A stretch of 32,874 bases of DNA, taken from assembly GCA_018896595.1 (NCBI GenBank), contig JAHIME010000021.1:1-32874 (forward strand). The letters are read 5' to 3'. The position numbers and the translations under genes were made by a program. Numbering within the stretch: the first letter of the stretch is position 1; each line of letters opens with the position of its first letter. A model generated the notes under the pieces. It saw nothing but the letters and a program-made list of their open reading frames with translations, ran no database searches and had not been told where the DNA came from. This document shows, one piece after another, positions 1-7,762 of this stretch. This stretch comes from Patescibacteria group bacterium. GTDB taxonomy: Bacteria > Patescibacteriota > Patescibacteriia > Patescibacteriales > VMTK01.

Positions 1-690
1 GTTTCTAATTTTTCCAAAAAAGAAATAGAAGAAGTTTATAATGTCAAAGAGAAAAAAATTAAAGTAATTCATAACGGTTATAATAAAAGTTTGTACAATA
101 AAATCAACGATCAAAACGGCATAAAGGAAGTTCTTGACAAATACGGCATAGACGCTCCGTATATTTTTTATGTCGGCCGGCTGGAAAAGAAAAAAAATAC
201 TCCGGCTTTGGTTGAAGCTTACGCGGTTATGCGCGAAGAATATAAGAATATCAAGCATAAATTAGTATTGGTGGGCGATGCCAGCCATGGATTTGACGAG
301 GTAAAATACATAATCCGCGAATTTAATTTGGATGATGACGTGATTATTACCGGCTGGGCGCCGGAAGCGGATATGCCTTATATTTACAGCGGCGCCGCTG
401 CCATTGTCCATCCGTCGCTTTATGAAGGTTCCAGCATCCCCTTACTCCAGGCCATGGCTTGCGGCACGGCAATTACAGCTTCTCAAACAACCTCCATCCC
501 CGAAGTAGCCGGCGACGCGGCGCTCTTTTTCAATCCCAGGGATGTGAGGTCAATCGCCGATGCCATGGCTAAAATAATTTTGGACAATGAGTTAAGGCAA
601 AAATTAATAGAAAACGGCTTTGAAAGAGTGAAAAATTTCAGCTGGCAAAAGTGCGCGGAGGAAACGTTGAAGGAAATTCGCAATTTGTGA
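1..690 (+). CDS. Glycosyltransferase family 4 (GT-B), 5' end outside window
   Basis: The reading frame is open from base 1, so the gene starts upstream; a TTG at 91 is internal. The first visible residues (VSNFSKKEI, then VIHNGYN) match the linker between the two Rossmann domains of GT4 enzymes, so what remains is essentially the C-terminal nucleotide-sugar-binding domain, about 229 residues. Typical GT4 features are a GRLEKKKN strand-loop, a GW...DMPYIYSGA stretch and the EGSSIPLLQAMACG segment that contacts the donor sugar. It ends with TGA at 688-690. It probably adds a sugar to a surface glycan at the inner face of the membrane, like the other GT4 genes at 19-23 kb. Donor and acceptor cannot be read from the sequence. 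Confidence 0.9.
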   Translation, partial: VSNFSKKEIEEVYNVKEKKIKVIHNGYNKSLYNKINDQNGIKEVLDKYGIDAPYIFYVGRLEKKKNTPALVEAYAVMREEYKNIKHKLVLVGDASHGFDEVKYIIREFNLDDDVIITGWAPEADMPYIYSGAAAIVHPSLYEGSSIPLLQAMACGTAITASQTTSIPEVAGDAALFFNPRDVRSIADAMAKIILDNELRQKLIENGFERVKNFSWQKCAEETLKEIRNL

Positions 691-762
691 TAAAAATTAA
701 AAACAACTGCCGTGTTTCCCGCGGATATAGACAGAAATTATCGTTTATGTTATTTTTTATAT

Positions 763-957
763 ATGTCCAAACAGCAAATAGCAACAATTTTAAAGACTTT
801 CCAAAAAGCCCCGGCGAAAGGCAAATTGCGCCGGGAGTATTTAAGCATGTTTGAAAAACAAATGGCTTACCGGACGACCAAAAGCGAAAACCCGGAAGTT
901 ACGTTTAAAATGGTGGAAAAGGTTTTTCGCAAAATAGCTTCAAAACACAATGGTTAA
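763..957 (+). CDS. Small protein upstream of Fic remnant, possible antitoxin
   Basis: A 64-residue protein starting at the ATG of MSKQQIATILK; the frame is open further upstream (to 712) but the extra residues look non-coding. It is basic, without membrane segments, and overlaps the following Fic-like frame by 8 bases, an arrangement common in toxin-antitoxin pairs. Residues near the middle read TTKSEN, which fits the [S/T]xxxE[G/N] motif of Fic-inhibiting antitoxins (VbhA/FicA type). The match is short and could be chance. I do not recognise the family otherwise. If the Fic gene downstream is dead, this would be an orphan antitoxin. Confidence 0.5.
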   Translation: MSKQQIATILKTFQKAPAKGKLRREYLSMFEKQMAYRTTKSENPEVTFKMVEKVFRKIASKHNG

Positions 958-1281
958 ACGCAAAGGCGAAACAAGTTATAAAGAAACAGCTTTCGGCATT
1001 ATCCCGCGATCCAAACTTATTCTTCTTGAAATTGAAGGAATAAAAATGGCGTGGGATTTTATTTTGAAAAAAAGCGAAAAAGACAAATTATCGCTTACTC
1101 CTGAATTTATCAAAAAATTGCATAAAGTCGGGTTCGGCTGGATTTTTCCGAAAATGGGCGGTAAATATAGAAATATGTAGAAGCCTTGCAATCCGCCGAC
1201 AGCTATGATTATAGAAAGTTGGAAAAAATTATCAGATCTGCGATAGAAGAATCTATAGAAGAGTTGAATATTAAAAAATAA
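950..1281 (+). pseudogene. Fic/DOC family protein remnant with its core deleted
   Basis: The first frame (950-1180, 76 residues) resembles the N-terminal part of Fic proteins: residues PEFIKKLHKVGFGWIFPK followed by GGKYRNM correspond to the conserved LH..MF..W...GKYR segment. It stops at TAG 1178-1180. The +1 frame directly after it (from about 1175 to TAA 1279-1281) reads YVEALQSADSYDYRKLEKII, which resembles the conserved C-terminal tail of Fic proteins (ALQAAD.GDY..L). The catalytic HPFxxGNGR motif that should lie between them is absent. The simplest reading is an internal deletion of roughly 90 codons plus a frameshift, leaving an inactive AMPylase toxin. Confidence 0.65.
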
Positions 1282-1324
1282 CAGTACGTTACTGTTGAAG
1301 CGAAAACATTTCGCGTAATAATTA

Positions 1325-2686
1325 GTTATGTAAGATAATCAAAATTTTATTTTTGGCAATTTCAAATATCAAAACTATGCAAAAAGAAATATTTCCTAAA
1401 TTAAAAATAGAAACAAACAAAACCGAGGAGACAAAAAAATGTGAAAGTATTTTTGAATATGCCAAAGAAGAGTTAAATTACATTGTTTCCTCGACAAATG
1501 TTTTAAATCCATTAGTAGAAAAGCATATAGATATTTTAGAAAAGAGTAATATAGAAAAAATACAAAAAGAATTAAATTATGGAGAAAATTTAGTAATAAG
1601 TGTTGATTTAATGGGTTTTGGCGAAGCAGTACAATTCAGATTAATAAAATCAATTCTAAATAAGGTGGTGCCTCGTGCGACTTGTTATATTGAAGAAAGA
1701 AGTATAGATGAGAACGACAATAATAAAGGAATTAATTTATTTCCTGAATACAAAAATTATATACCAGCGGACGAGCGCAAACTCTGTATTAATGATAGTA
1801 ATGGCTCATATCAATTTTGGAAAAAACACCGAGGCTCAATAGAAGCTGGAATTTGGGTAATAGATGATATTGAATATGATCCTTTGAAGGATAATAATAT
1901 TTTCCCAATGCAACTTATAAAACCCTTTAACATACCCTCATTTTCAGAAAAAAACAAGGAAATCACAAAACAAATATTAAAAATAAAAGCAACTGAAAAA
2001 GTTGTTACCTTTGGTTCAATGATAGATTTCGCGACTTATCAGTTTGATTTAATTAAAGAATGCCTCAAAAAAAAATTTAAAATAATTTTAACACCTCGGT
2101 TAATAAATGACGCCGAAGGATATCAAGAGAGATTAGGTAAAAGTTTCCCTGATAAAACCATTGCTTTTTTATCGGAACTAAAAAATGATGAACAAAAAAA
2201 TTATGATATTTTAATCGCTGATACTATGGGTCAGTTAAATTTATTTTATTCGATATCAGATATAGCTATTGTAGAAGAAGGAAGAAATTTACTTGAGCCA
2301 ATATATCAGAAAACTCCTGTTTTATTCTTACCATCTAAAACTAATGAGATGCAAGCAAATTTTATTTTAGAACAAGGAGTGGGGTTGGATATCTCTGATG
2401 AAGTCAGTTTTAATAAGAGTGGATTAAATCAAAAAATAGAACAATGTTTGAATATAAAAATCTCAAATATCGAACATTTTATTAAGGAATATCATCCTCA
2501 GAATAATGTAAATCTTGAAGAATTTAATAAAAAGTTAAATCAAATTATACAAAATTTATATATACAAAAAGCATTCAGGGAAGAAAATCAAAAAAAGTTA
2601 GGTGAATATTGCTTATAAATGGTCTTGCATTAAGAGCGGATATAAGATAAATTGCCAAAAATAAAATTTTAATTGCATAGCATAAC
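1325..2686. repeat. Inverted repeat pair enclosing the Kdo-transferase-like gene
   Basis: Bases 1341-1362 and 2649-2670 are exact reverse complements (22 bp, containing TTTTTGGCAATT). Extending outward by 16 bases (to 1325 and 2686) adds an imperfect arm that begins GTTATG on the left and ends CATAAC on the right, about 32 of 38 positions paired in all. The only gene between the arms is the AT-rich ORF at 1377-2618. No clear target-site duplication flanks the pair. The arms could be ends of a small mobilised unit, or paired regulatory hairpins. Confidence 0.75.
1377..2618 (+). CDS. Kdo-transferase-like (WaaA/GT30-related) GT-B glycosyltransferase
   Basis: A protein of 413 residues counted from the ATG at 1377. 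The frame is open to a TTG at 1353, but that lies inside the left inverted-repeat arm; neither start has a Shine-Dalgarno site. The C-terminal half resembles 3-deoxy-manno-octulosonate transferase: DTMGQLNLFYSISDIA at residues 282-297, then LLEPIYQKTPVLFLP, matching the DTMGEL..Y..AD.AFVGG....NPLE....PVL.GP block of WaaA. The usual GGS..GGHNPLE loop is shortened to EEGRNLLEP. The N-terminal half is not clearly recognisable. Codon use is much more AT-rich (AGA, ATA, TTA, AAA) than in neighbouring genes, which suggests transfer. The substrate is unknown; classical Kdo-lipid A is not expected in this type of organism. Confidence 0.6.
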   Translation: MQKEIFPKLKIETNKTEETKKCESIFEYAKEELNYIVSSTNVLNPLVEKHIDILEKSNIEKIQKELNYGENLVISVDLMGFGEAVQFRLIKSILNKVVPRATCYIEERSIDENDNNKGINLFPEYKNYIPADERKLCINDSNGSYQFWKKHRGSIEAGIWVIDDIEYDPLKDNNIFPMQLIKPFNIPSFSEKNKEITKQILKIKATEKVVTFGSMIDFATYQFDLIKECLKKKFKIILTPRLINDAEGYQERLGKSFPDKTIAFLSELKNDEQKNYDILIADTMGQLNLFYSISDIAIVEEGRNLLEPIYQKTPVLFLPSKTNEMQANFILEQGVGLDISDEVSFNKSGLNQKIEQCLNIKISNIEHFIKEYHPQNNVNLEEFNKKLNQIIQNLYIQKAFREENQKKLGEYCL

Positions 2687-2722
2687 AAGCCAGGCCATCT
2701 AACAAGCATACAAAATATCAGT

Positions 2723-2750
2723 TTTACTAATTACAATTTTGTGTTATAAT
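2723..2750 (+). promoter_or_regulatory. Promoter of the subtilase gene, probably leaderless mRNA
   Basis: A perfect TATAAT lies at 2745-2750, with TTTACT at 2723-2728 (16-bp spacer, 4 of 6 to the -35 consensus). The ATG at 2760 is only 9 bases after the -10 box, so transcription should start within a few bases of the start codon. Confidence 0.6.
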
Positions 2751-2759
2751 AAAAATGTT

Positions 2760-5012
2760 ATGAACAGAAAAATAGCATTTTTTTTAATTTACTTTTTATG
2801 TTTCGCGGTTGCGTCAGCCGATTTTTTATTTTTTTCAGCCAACTCGGCTGAAAGCGAAAAATTAAACACCGATAAAATAAGAAAAGCCGATGAAATATTG
2901 GTAAAATTTAAAGGCGATGACGAGATTAATGTCATAAAAATAGCTCAAAGCGAAGATTTTTACCAAATATTGGATTTTTACAATAACCACGAGGCGGTTG
3001 AATACGCCGAACCGAATTATTTATATCACGCCGCCATAATCCCGAGCGACACTTATTACAGCAACCAATGGTATCTGCAAAAAATCAAAGCTCCGGACGC
3101 TTGGGATAAAGTAAGGGAAGCGCCTGATATTGTAATCGCTATTTTAGATTCAGGGGTGCAGATTAACCACCCCGACCTCAGGGATAATATTTGGAAAAAC
3201 AAGGATGAAATAGCGGCTAACGGCGTTGACGACGACAAAAACGGCTTTATTGACGATATTAACGGCTGGGATTTTGTTGATAACACAGCCGATCCTAATC
3301 CGAAATTCGCGGAGGGCTTTACCGAATCCGGCATCTTGCACGGCACTGTTGTGGCCGGCGTGGCGGCGGCTTCAGGCAACAATGCCGCCGGCGTAACGGG
3401 CATTGCCTGGAAAGCGGGAATAATGCCTTTAAAAGTTTTGGACGACAAGGGCGAAGGAAATACCGGCGATGTCGTTAAAGCGGTTGATTATGCCATAACA
3501 AACGGCGCTGATATTATCAATTTGAGTTTTGTGGGATTCGGCTTCAGCCAAGGCCTGCATAACGCCATTAAGCGCGCCTATGACGCCGGTGTAATTGTTG
3601 TCGCGGCCGGAGGCAATGAACTGGAAGGCGGCGAAGGCCATTTTTTGGATAATGCTCCGATGTATCCGGTTTGCCATGACGGCGACGGAGAAAACAGGGT
3701 AATCGGCGTTGCCGCGACCGACACGCTTGATCAAAAAGCCAACTTTTCCGGCTATGGCTCAAAATGCATTGATATTGCCGCGCCCGGTTTAAGCGTATTC
3801 AGCACCGTGGCCTACGCTCCCGATCAATATATTGACGGCAAATCGTTTGATAAATATTACGACGGCTATTGGTCGGGCACTTCAGTGGCGGTGCCTATGG
3901 TAAGCGCGGCGATCGCTTTGGTAGAAAAAGCCAATCCAAAATTTAATCGCGGCCAGATTGTAAGCGCTTTATTGGATAACGCGGATAACATAAATAAATT
4001 AAATCCCGAATACTTAAATCAATTAGGCAAGGGCCGGCTTAACATAGCCAAGGCCGTGGATTCGGCCGCCGCGGCGCTGAATAAAAATATCGTTGAATTG
4101 ATAATCTCCCCGTATTCAAATTATAAAAGCGTTGTTAAAATATCAGACCAAGACGGCAATGCCGCTAATGAATTTTTTTCGTATTCGGAAGGTTTTTTAG
4201 GCGGGGTGAATGTCGCGGGAGGCGACGTGAACGGCGACGGGGTTGACGAGATTATCACCGGCGCGGGCGCGGGCGGCGGCCCGCATGTAAGGATTTTTAA
4301 CAGCCAGGGCGAACTGCTCGGGCAATTTTTCGCCTATGACGCGAAGTTCCGCGGCGGGGTGAATGTGGCTTCGGGCGATGTGAACGGCGACGGGGTTGAC
4401 GAAATTATTACCGGCGCGGGCGCGGGCGGCGGCCCGCATATCAGGATTTTTAACAGCCAAGGCGAACTGCTCGGGCAATTTTTCGCCTATGACGCGAAGT
4501 TCCGCGGCGGCGTGAATGTGGCCTCGGGCGACGTGAACGGCGACGGGGTTGACGAGATAATAGCCGGAGCGGGTCCCGGCGGCGGCCCGCATGTAAGGAT
4601 TTTTAAAGCTGACGGGCGGGCGATAGGGCAGTTTTTCGCTTATGACGCGAAGTTCCGCGGCGGCGTGAATGTCGCGACGGCCGATGTTGACGGGGGAATA
4701 AGAGATAAAAAGGCGGAGATTATTGCCGCGCCGGGGAAAGGCGGCGGCCCGCATGTAAGGATTTTTAACGACCATGGCAAGATTTTAAATCAATTTTTTG
4801 CCTATAACAATAATTTTTTAGGCGGGGTTAATGTGGCGGGAGGCGATGTTGATGGCGATGGGGTTGACGAGATTATCACCGGCGCGGGCGCCGGCGGCGG
4901 CCCGCATGTCCGCGTTTTTGAAATTAACGGCGTTATTATCGGTTCGTTTTACGCCTTTGCGCCTGAATTCAGCGGGGGAGTGAATGTGGCGGCGATAAGA
5001 ATTACGAAGTAA
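2760..5012 (+). CDS. Secreted S8 subtilisin-like protease with FG-GAP-like repeats
   Basis: A 750-residue protein from the ATG at 2760. Residues 1-30 form a signal peptide (NRKIAFFLIYFLCFAVASA). A prodomain-like stretch follows (DEILVKF ... EYAEPNYLYH), then the S8 catalytic domain with Asp130 (AILDSGV), His194 (LHGTVVAGVA), oxyanion Asn286 (AAGGNE) and Ser375 (SGTSVAVPM): a complete triad. After about residue 460 come five repeats of about 51 residues plus a partial sixth, each of the form FFAYDAKFRGGVNVASGD, then VNGDGVDEI, a GAGAGGGPHVRIF stretch and a linker. These look like FG-GAP/VCBS beta-propeller blades with Ca-binding DxNxDGxxD loops. There is no sortase signal or C-terminal membrane anchor. 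It is likely an extracellular protease; its target is unknown. Confidence 0.92.
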   Translation: MNRKIAFFLIYFLCFAVASADFLFFSANSAESEKLNTDKIRKADEILVKFKGDDEINVIKIAQSEDFYQILDFYNNHEAVEYAEPNYLYHAAIIPSDTYYSNQWYLQKIKAPDAWDKVREAPDIVIAILDSGVQINHPDLRDNIWKNKDEIAANGVDDDKNGFIDDINGWDFVDNTADPNPKFAEGFTESGILHGTVVAGVAAASGNNAAGVTGIAWKAGIMPLKVLDDKGEGNTGDVVKAVDYAITNGADIINLSFVGFGFSQGLHNAIKRAYDAGVIVVAAGGNELEGGEGHFLDNAPMYPVCHDGDGENRVIGVAATDTLDQKANFSGYGSKCIDIAAPGLSVFSTVAYAPDQYIDGKSFDKYYDGYWSGTSVAVPMVSAAIALVEKANPKFNRGQIVSALLDNADNINKLNPEYLNQLGKGRLNIAKAVDSAAAALNKNIVELIISPYSNYKSVVKISDQDGNAANEFFSYSEGFLGGVNVAGGDVNGDGVDEIITGAGAGGGPHVRIFNSQGELLGQFFAYDAKFRGGVNVASGDVNGDGVDEIITGAGAGGGPHIRIFNSQGELLGQFFAYDAKFRGGVNVASGDVNGDGVDEIIAGAGPGGGPHVRIFKADGRAIGQFFAYDAKFRGGVNVATADVDGGIRDKKAEIIAAPGKGGGPHVRIFNDHGKILNQFFAYNNNFLGGVNVAGGDVDGDGVDEIITGAGAGGGPHVRVFEINGVIIGSFYAFAPEFSGGVNVAAIRITK
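4150..5008 (+). repeat. In-gene tandem repeats of about 153 bp (FG-GAP-like blades)
   Basis: Within the subtilase gene the units repeat with a 153-bp period (for example the GGCGGGGTGAATGT starts near 4201 and 4354). Units 1-3 are almost identical at DNA level, unit 4 carries a short insertion (IRDKKAE replacing the GDGVDE loop) and unit 5 is intermediate. Such similarity implies recent duplication or gene conversion. Confidence 0.85.
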
Positions 5013-5020
5013 GTTTTCTA

Positions 5021-5110
5021 ACTCCCCTCCTCTTTGATAAGAGGAGGGTTGGGGTGGAGTAGAAGCGTTTTTCAACTCCTCCCTTGCCCTCCTCTAATCT
5101 TAGAGGAGGG
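5021..5110 (-). repeat. Composite GA/CT-rich palindromic repeat, copy 1
   Basis: Two hairpins (CCCTCCTCTT/AAGAGGAGGG and CCCTCCTCTAA/TTAGAGGAGGG) are joined by a GTGGAGT...AACTCC linker. It is the reverse complement of the units at 20309-20579. It fills most of the space between the subtilase and the epimerase; the GAGGAGGG end lies 11-18 bases before the ATG at 5122 and may serve as an improvised ribosome-binding site. Confidence 0.85.
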
Positions 5111-5121
5111 AATTATATTCT

Positions 5122-6138
5122 ATGAGCAAAAAAACAATATTTGACAAAAAGAATGTTTTAATCACGGGCGGCGCCGGTTTTGTCGGCTCGCATTTATGCG
5201 ATGAACTGATTAAAACTTGCAAAGTGATTTGTTTGGATAATTTTTCCACGGGCGACGAAAAAAACATAGACCATTTGCTGTCCGACCCTGATTTTGAATT
5301 TATCCGCCATGATATCACCGAGCCGATTGATTTGGAAAATCTGCCTGAATTGCAAAAATTTAAAATTCAGTTCCAGGGAATACAGGAAATTTATAATCTG
5401 GCCTGCCCGACTTCCCCGAAGCATTTTGAAAAAAATAAAATAGCTTCAATTTTGGCCAACTCTTACGGCGTAAAAAACGCGCTTGATTTGGCGGTTAAAT
5501 ACGAGGCGAAATTGCTGCATTTTTCTTCATCCGTCGTTTACGGGCCGAGGCGCGGCGATAATTCAAAAATCAAAGAAGAAGACGTGGGAATCGTGGATTT
5601 TTTGTCCGACAGAAGCTCTTACGACGAGGGGAAAAGATTTGCCGAAACAATAGTGGTTAATTACAGGAATGTTTATAAAATTGACGCTAAAATTATCCGG
5701 CTTTTCAGAGCGTACGGCCCGAGAATGAAATTAAACGAAGGCCTTATGATTCCCGATTTTATCAATAATGCCATGGACAATGAAGATTTGGTAATTTTGG
5801 GCGACAAAAATTTTTCATCTTCTTTTTGCTATATAAGCGATGTTGTTGACGCCTGCTTGAAAATGATGGCATCCGGCTCAATAGGCCCGCTTAACATCGG
5901 CTCCGATGTGGACATCAGCATAAGCGAGCTGGCGGGCAAAATAATTTCCATGTTAAATTCAAAATCAAATATCGCGCATAAAGACGCGATTTTATTTATG
6001 ACTTCTCTTTGCCTGCCTGACGTAAGCAAAGCCCGCGATGAATTAAGCTGGCTTCCGGTTATAACTCTGGAAAAAGGATTGGAAAAAACCATTGAGGATT
6101 TAAGGGCAAGCAAGGGGCTGAAGAGGGCGGGGGTTTAG
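5122..6138 (+). CDS. NAD-dependent epimerase/dehydratase, UDP-glucuronate decarboxylase-like
   Basis: An extended short-chain dehydrogenase of 338 residues. The NAD-binding glycine motif GGAGFVGS is at residues 16-23 and the catalytic Tyr167-xxx-Lys171 pair sits in RSSYDEGKR. Other stretches match UDP-xylose synthase (UXS) closely: CLDNFSTG, IRHDITEP, YNLACPTSP, FRAYGPRM and SFCYISDVVDA. The expected reaction is UDP-glucuronate to UDP-xylose (or a related sugar), supplying a donor to the nearby glycosyltransferases. The usual VYG serine/threonine region is SSSVVYGP. C-terminal length is normal. A UDP-glucose 4-epimerase role is less likely given the NLACPTSP and RSSYDEGKR signatures. Confidence 0.85.
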   Translation: MSKKTIFDKKNVLITGGAGFVGSHLCDELIKTCKVICLDNFSTGDEKNIDHLLSDPDFEFIRHDITEPIDLENLPELQKFKIQFQGIQEIYNLACPTSPKHFEKNKIASILANSYGVKNALDLAVKYEAKLLHFSSSVVYGPRRGDNSKIKEEDVGIVDFLSDRSSYDEGKRFAETIVVNYRNVYKIDAKIIRLFRAYGPRMKLNEGLMIPDFINNAMDNEDLVILGDKNFSSSFCYISDVVDACLKMMASGSIGPLNIGSDVDISISELAGKIISMLNSKSNIAHKDAILFMTSLCLPDVSKARDELSWLPVITLEKGLEKTIEDLRASKGLKRAGV

Positions 6139-6200
6139 TATAATGTTCAGATATCTTATTTAGTGGAATAAAAATCAAAAATAATAAATATAAATAAAAA

Positions 6201-6228
6201 TTTCTAATTTCTAATTCCTAATTTCTAA
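6201..6228 (+). repeat. Heptad leader repeat (TTTCTAA)4 upstream of GT2 gene
   Basis: Four tandem 7-bp units: TTTCTAA, TTTCTAA, TTCCTAA, TTTCTAA. They end 19 bases before the ATG at 6248. Similar 7-bp tandems precede the ATGs at 20606, 25691, 27805 and 30755. Confidence 0.8.
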
Positions 6229-6247
6229 TAAATGCCTAATAATTTAT

Positions 6248-6919
6248 ATGAAGGTATTCTGTATCATCCCTGCCTATAACGAAGAAAAAACAATTATTAA
6301 AGTAATTGGCGAAGTTAAGCCGTATGTTGACGAAGTAGTTGTTGTTGACGACGGTTCGCTTGACCAAACTTATAATTTAGCTAAAATGCAAGGAGCAGCG
6401 GTATTGCGCCATATAATAAACAGGGGCCAGGGAGCCGCCTTAAAAACAGGCACGGAGTACGGTTTAAATAATGGCGCCGATATTATTGTTCATTTTGACG
6501 CGGACGGGCAATTTTTAGCCGGCGACATAAGCAATATGGTTAAGCCGCTTAAAACAGGGGACGCGGAAGCGGTTTTCGGCTCCCGATTTTTAAAAGGCGG
6601 CGGAGTAAATTCCCCAATGCCGTTTTTTAAAAAAAATATAATTATGCCTTTGGCGAAACTGGCGAACAAGATATTTTTAGGAATAGAAATGACCGACCCG
6701 CAAAGCGGTTTTCGCGCCATGTCGGCTTGCGCCGCCGGAAAAATAAGCTGGCAGCAGGATAGAATGGCGCATTGCTCGGAAATACTGTTTGAAGCGGCGC
6801 GCGCCGGATTAAAAATAAAAGAAGTTCCGATAACGATAATTTACAATCATTTCGGCCAGCGCTTTTCCGGCGGATTAAAAATTTTAAAAGATTTATTTCT
6901 CGCCAGATTGATAAATTAA
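6248..6919 (+). CDS. GT2 glycosyltransferase, DPM1/polyprenyl-phosphate mannosyltransferase-like
   Basis: A 223-residue GT-A fold enzyme. IIPAYNEEKTI opens the protein, VVDDGS (Asp34-Asp35) binds the nucleotide and FDADGQF (Asp84, Asp86) is the DXD metal site. GSRFLKGG and DPQSGFRAMS are characteristic of dolichol-phosphate mannosyltransferase-like enzymes. It lacks C-terminal membrane spans of its own; the DUF2304 membrane protein starting 6 bases after its stop is the common partner of this family. It probably loads a sugar onto a polyprenyl phosphate at the cytoplasmic face, providing the lipid-linked donor for GT-C enzymes such as the one at 25691. Confidence 0.9.
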   Translation: MKVFCIIPAYNEEKTIIKVIGEVKPYVDEVVVVDDGSLDQTYNLAKMQGAAVLRHIINRGQGAALKTGTEYGLNNGADIIVHFDADGQFLAGDISNMVKPLKTGDAEAVFGSRFLKGGGVNSPMPFFKKNIIMPLAKLANKIFLGIEMTDPQSGFRAMSACAAGKISWQQDRMAHCSEILFEAARAGLKIKEVPITIIYNHFGQRFSGGLKILKDLFLARLIN

Positions 6920-6925
6920 AAAAAT

Positions 6926-7252
6926 ATGCTGCAGCAAATAATTGGCTTAATTATAATCGCTTTTTTCCTGGCGCGCTTGTTTTGGCAAAAGCAAAAAAAG
7001 CAAATAGCTTCAGCTGAATTTATGTTTTGGTTTATTTTTTGGCTGCTGGCCGCGGGCGCGATTATTTGCTTGAAATGGATTGACAGATTAGTTGCCGGCC
7101 TGGGCTTTACCGGCTCGGGCATAGACGTATTGATTTATATCGGCGTTGCTGTTTTATTTTATCTTGTATTCAGAGCAAGATTGAAATTGGAAAAAATTGA
7201 AAGAGATATCACAAAAATTGTCAGAGAAATCAGCTTAAATAATAAAAAATAA
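6926..7252 (+). CDS. DUF2304 family membrane protein
   Basis: A 108-residue protein with three hydrophobic segments (about residues 2-16, 27-47 and 66-85) and a basic, probably coiled C-terminus (RARLKLEKIERDITKIVREI). The pattern and the position directly behind a DPM1-like GT2 gene (6-base gap) fit the DUF2304 family. Its likely role is to anchor or assist the polyprenyl-phosphate glycosyltransferase at the membrane; that role is inferred from context. It is probably co-transcribed with the gene before it. Confidence 0.8.
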   Translation: MLQQIIGLIIIAFFLARLFWQKQKKQIASAEFMFWFIFWLLAAGAIICLKWIDRLVAGLGFTGSGIDVLIYIGVAVLFYLVFRARLKLEKIERDITKIVREISLNNKK

Positions 7253-7265
7253 TTCTCACAAATTT

Positions 7266-7673
7266 ATGTCAGGAAAAGAACTTATGTTGGATTTTTTAAC
7301 TTACGCTTTTTTGATTTTTTTAATATGTTTTTGCATTGTTTTTTTTATCGCCGGAAACCGCGTTGAAATGGTTTCTGATTTTATAAAGTCGTTGTTTCCA
7401 TTAGCGATTTTTGCCGTTTTTTTCCTGATAAAAACGAAATTCAGCAGATATGAATTTAAAAAAAGAAGCAAAGAGAATGACCCTGATATTACTCTGCGAT
7501 TAACATACGTAGATAAGCTTCTCGGCGATTTAATCACTTTTTCGCTTCCAATTTTAATAATCGCGATCGCCTTATTTTTCAAAGGGAAAGTTGATTTCGT
7601 TGACATTATTCAGGCGTCAGCCGCTTTCTTGGTAATGTACTTATGGGAGAAAAGATTATTTAACAAAGAATAG
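7266..7673 (+). CDS. Small polytopic membrane protein, unknown function
   Basis: A 135-residue protein with four hydrophobic segments: about residues 8-30 (LTYAFLIFLICFCIVFFIAG), 40-56, 88-105 and 109-127. A charged loop (KFSRYEFKKRSKENDPD) separates the second and third. It follows DUF2304 after 13 bases and is probably in the same operon. I recognise no family. It is the last gene before the defence island. Confidence 0.75.
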   Translation: MSGKELMLDFLTYAFLIFLICFCIVFFIAGNRVEMVSDFIKSLFPLAIFAVFFLIKTKFSRYEFKKRSKENDPDITLRLTYVDKLLGDLITFSLPILIIAIALFFKGKVDFVDIIQASAAFLVMYLWEKRLFNKE

Positions 7674-7738
7674 CAATGAGAGCGTTGAATAATTCAATTC
7701 TGTCATTCCCGCTTTCGCGAGTTTATTAGACATAGGAC

Positions 7739-7762
7739 GAACCTTTTTTATAAAAAAGGTTC
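7739..7762. repeat. Perfect 24-bp palindrome upstream of the XRE remnant
   Basis: GAACCTTTTTTA is followed directly by its reverse complement. The sequence just before it (about 7701-7722, TGTCATTCCCGCTTTCGCG) is half of a REP-like element whose full version occurs at 28165-28339. The boundary of the island therefore consists of repeat debris. Confidence 0.7.

Noticed and set aside
91..93. TTG as start of the first glycosyltransferase
   Set aside because: The frame upstream of it is open to base 1 and encodes conserved GT4 residues (VSNFSKKEI).
2619..2720. TAACAAG repeats and the GCATAACAAG stretch beside the right inverted arm, resembling integron attC ends
   Set aside because: No folding attC-like structure or core-site pair fits, and there is no integrase gene in the window.
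4197..4775. Long open frame opposite the subtilase repeats (192 codons, repeated sequence)
   Set aside because: It is the complement of the FG-GAP repeats; the sense frame has clear protein motifs and the antisense one has none.
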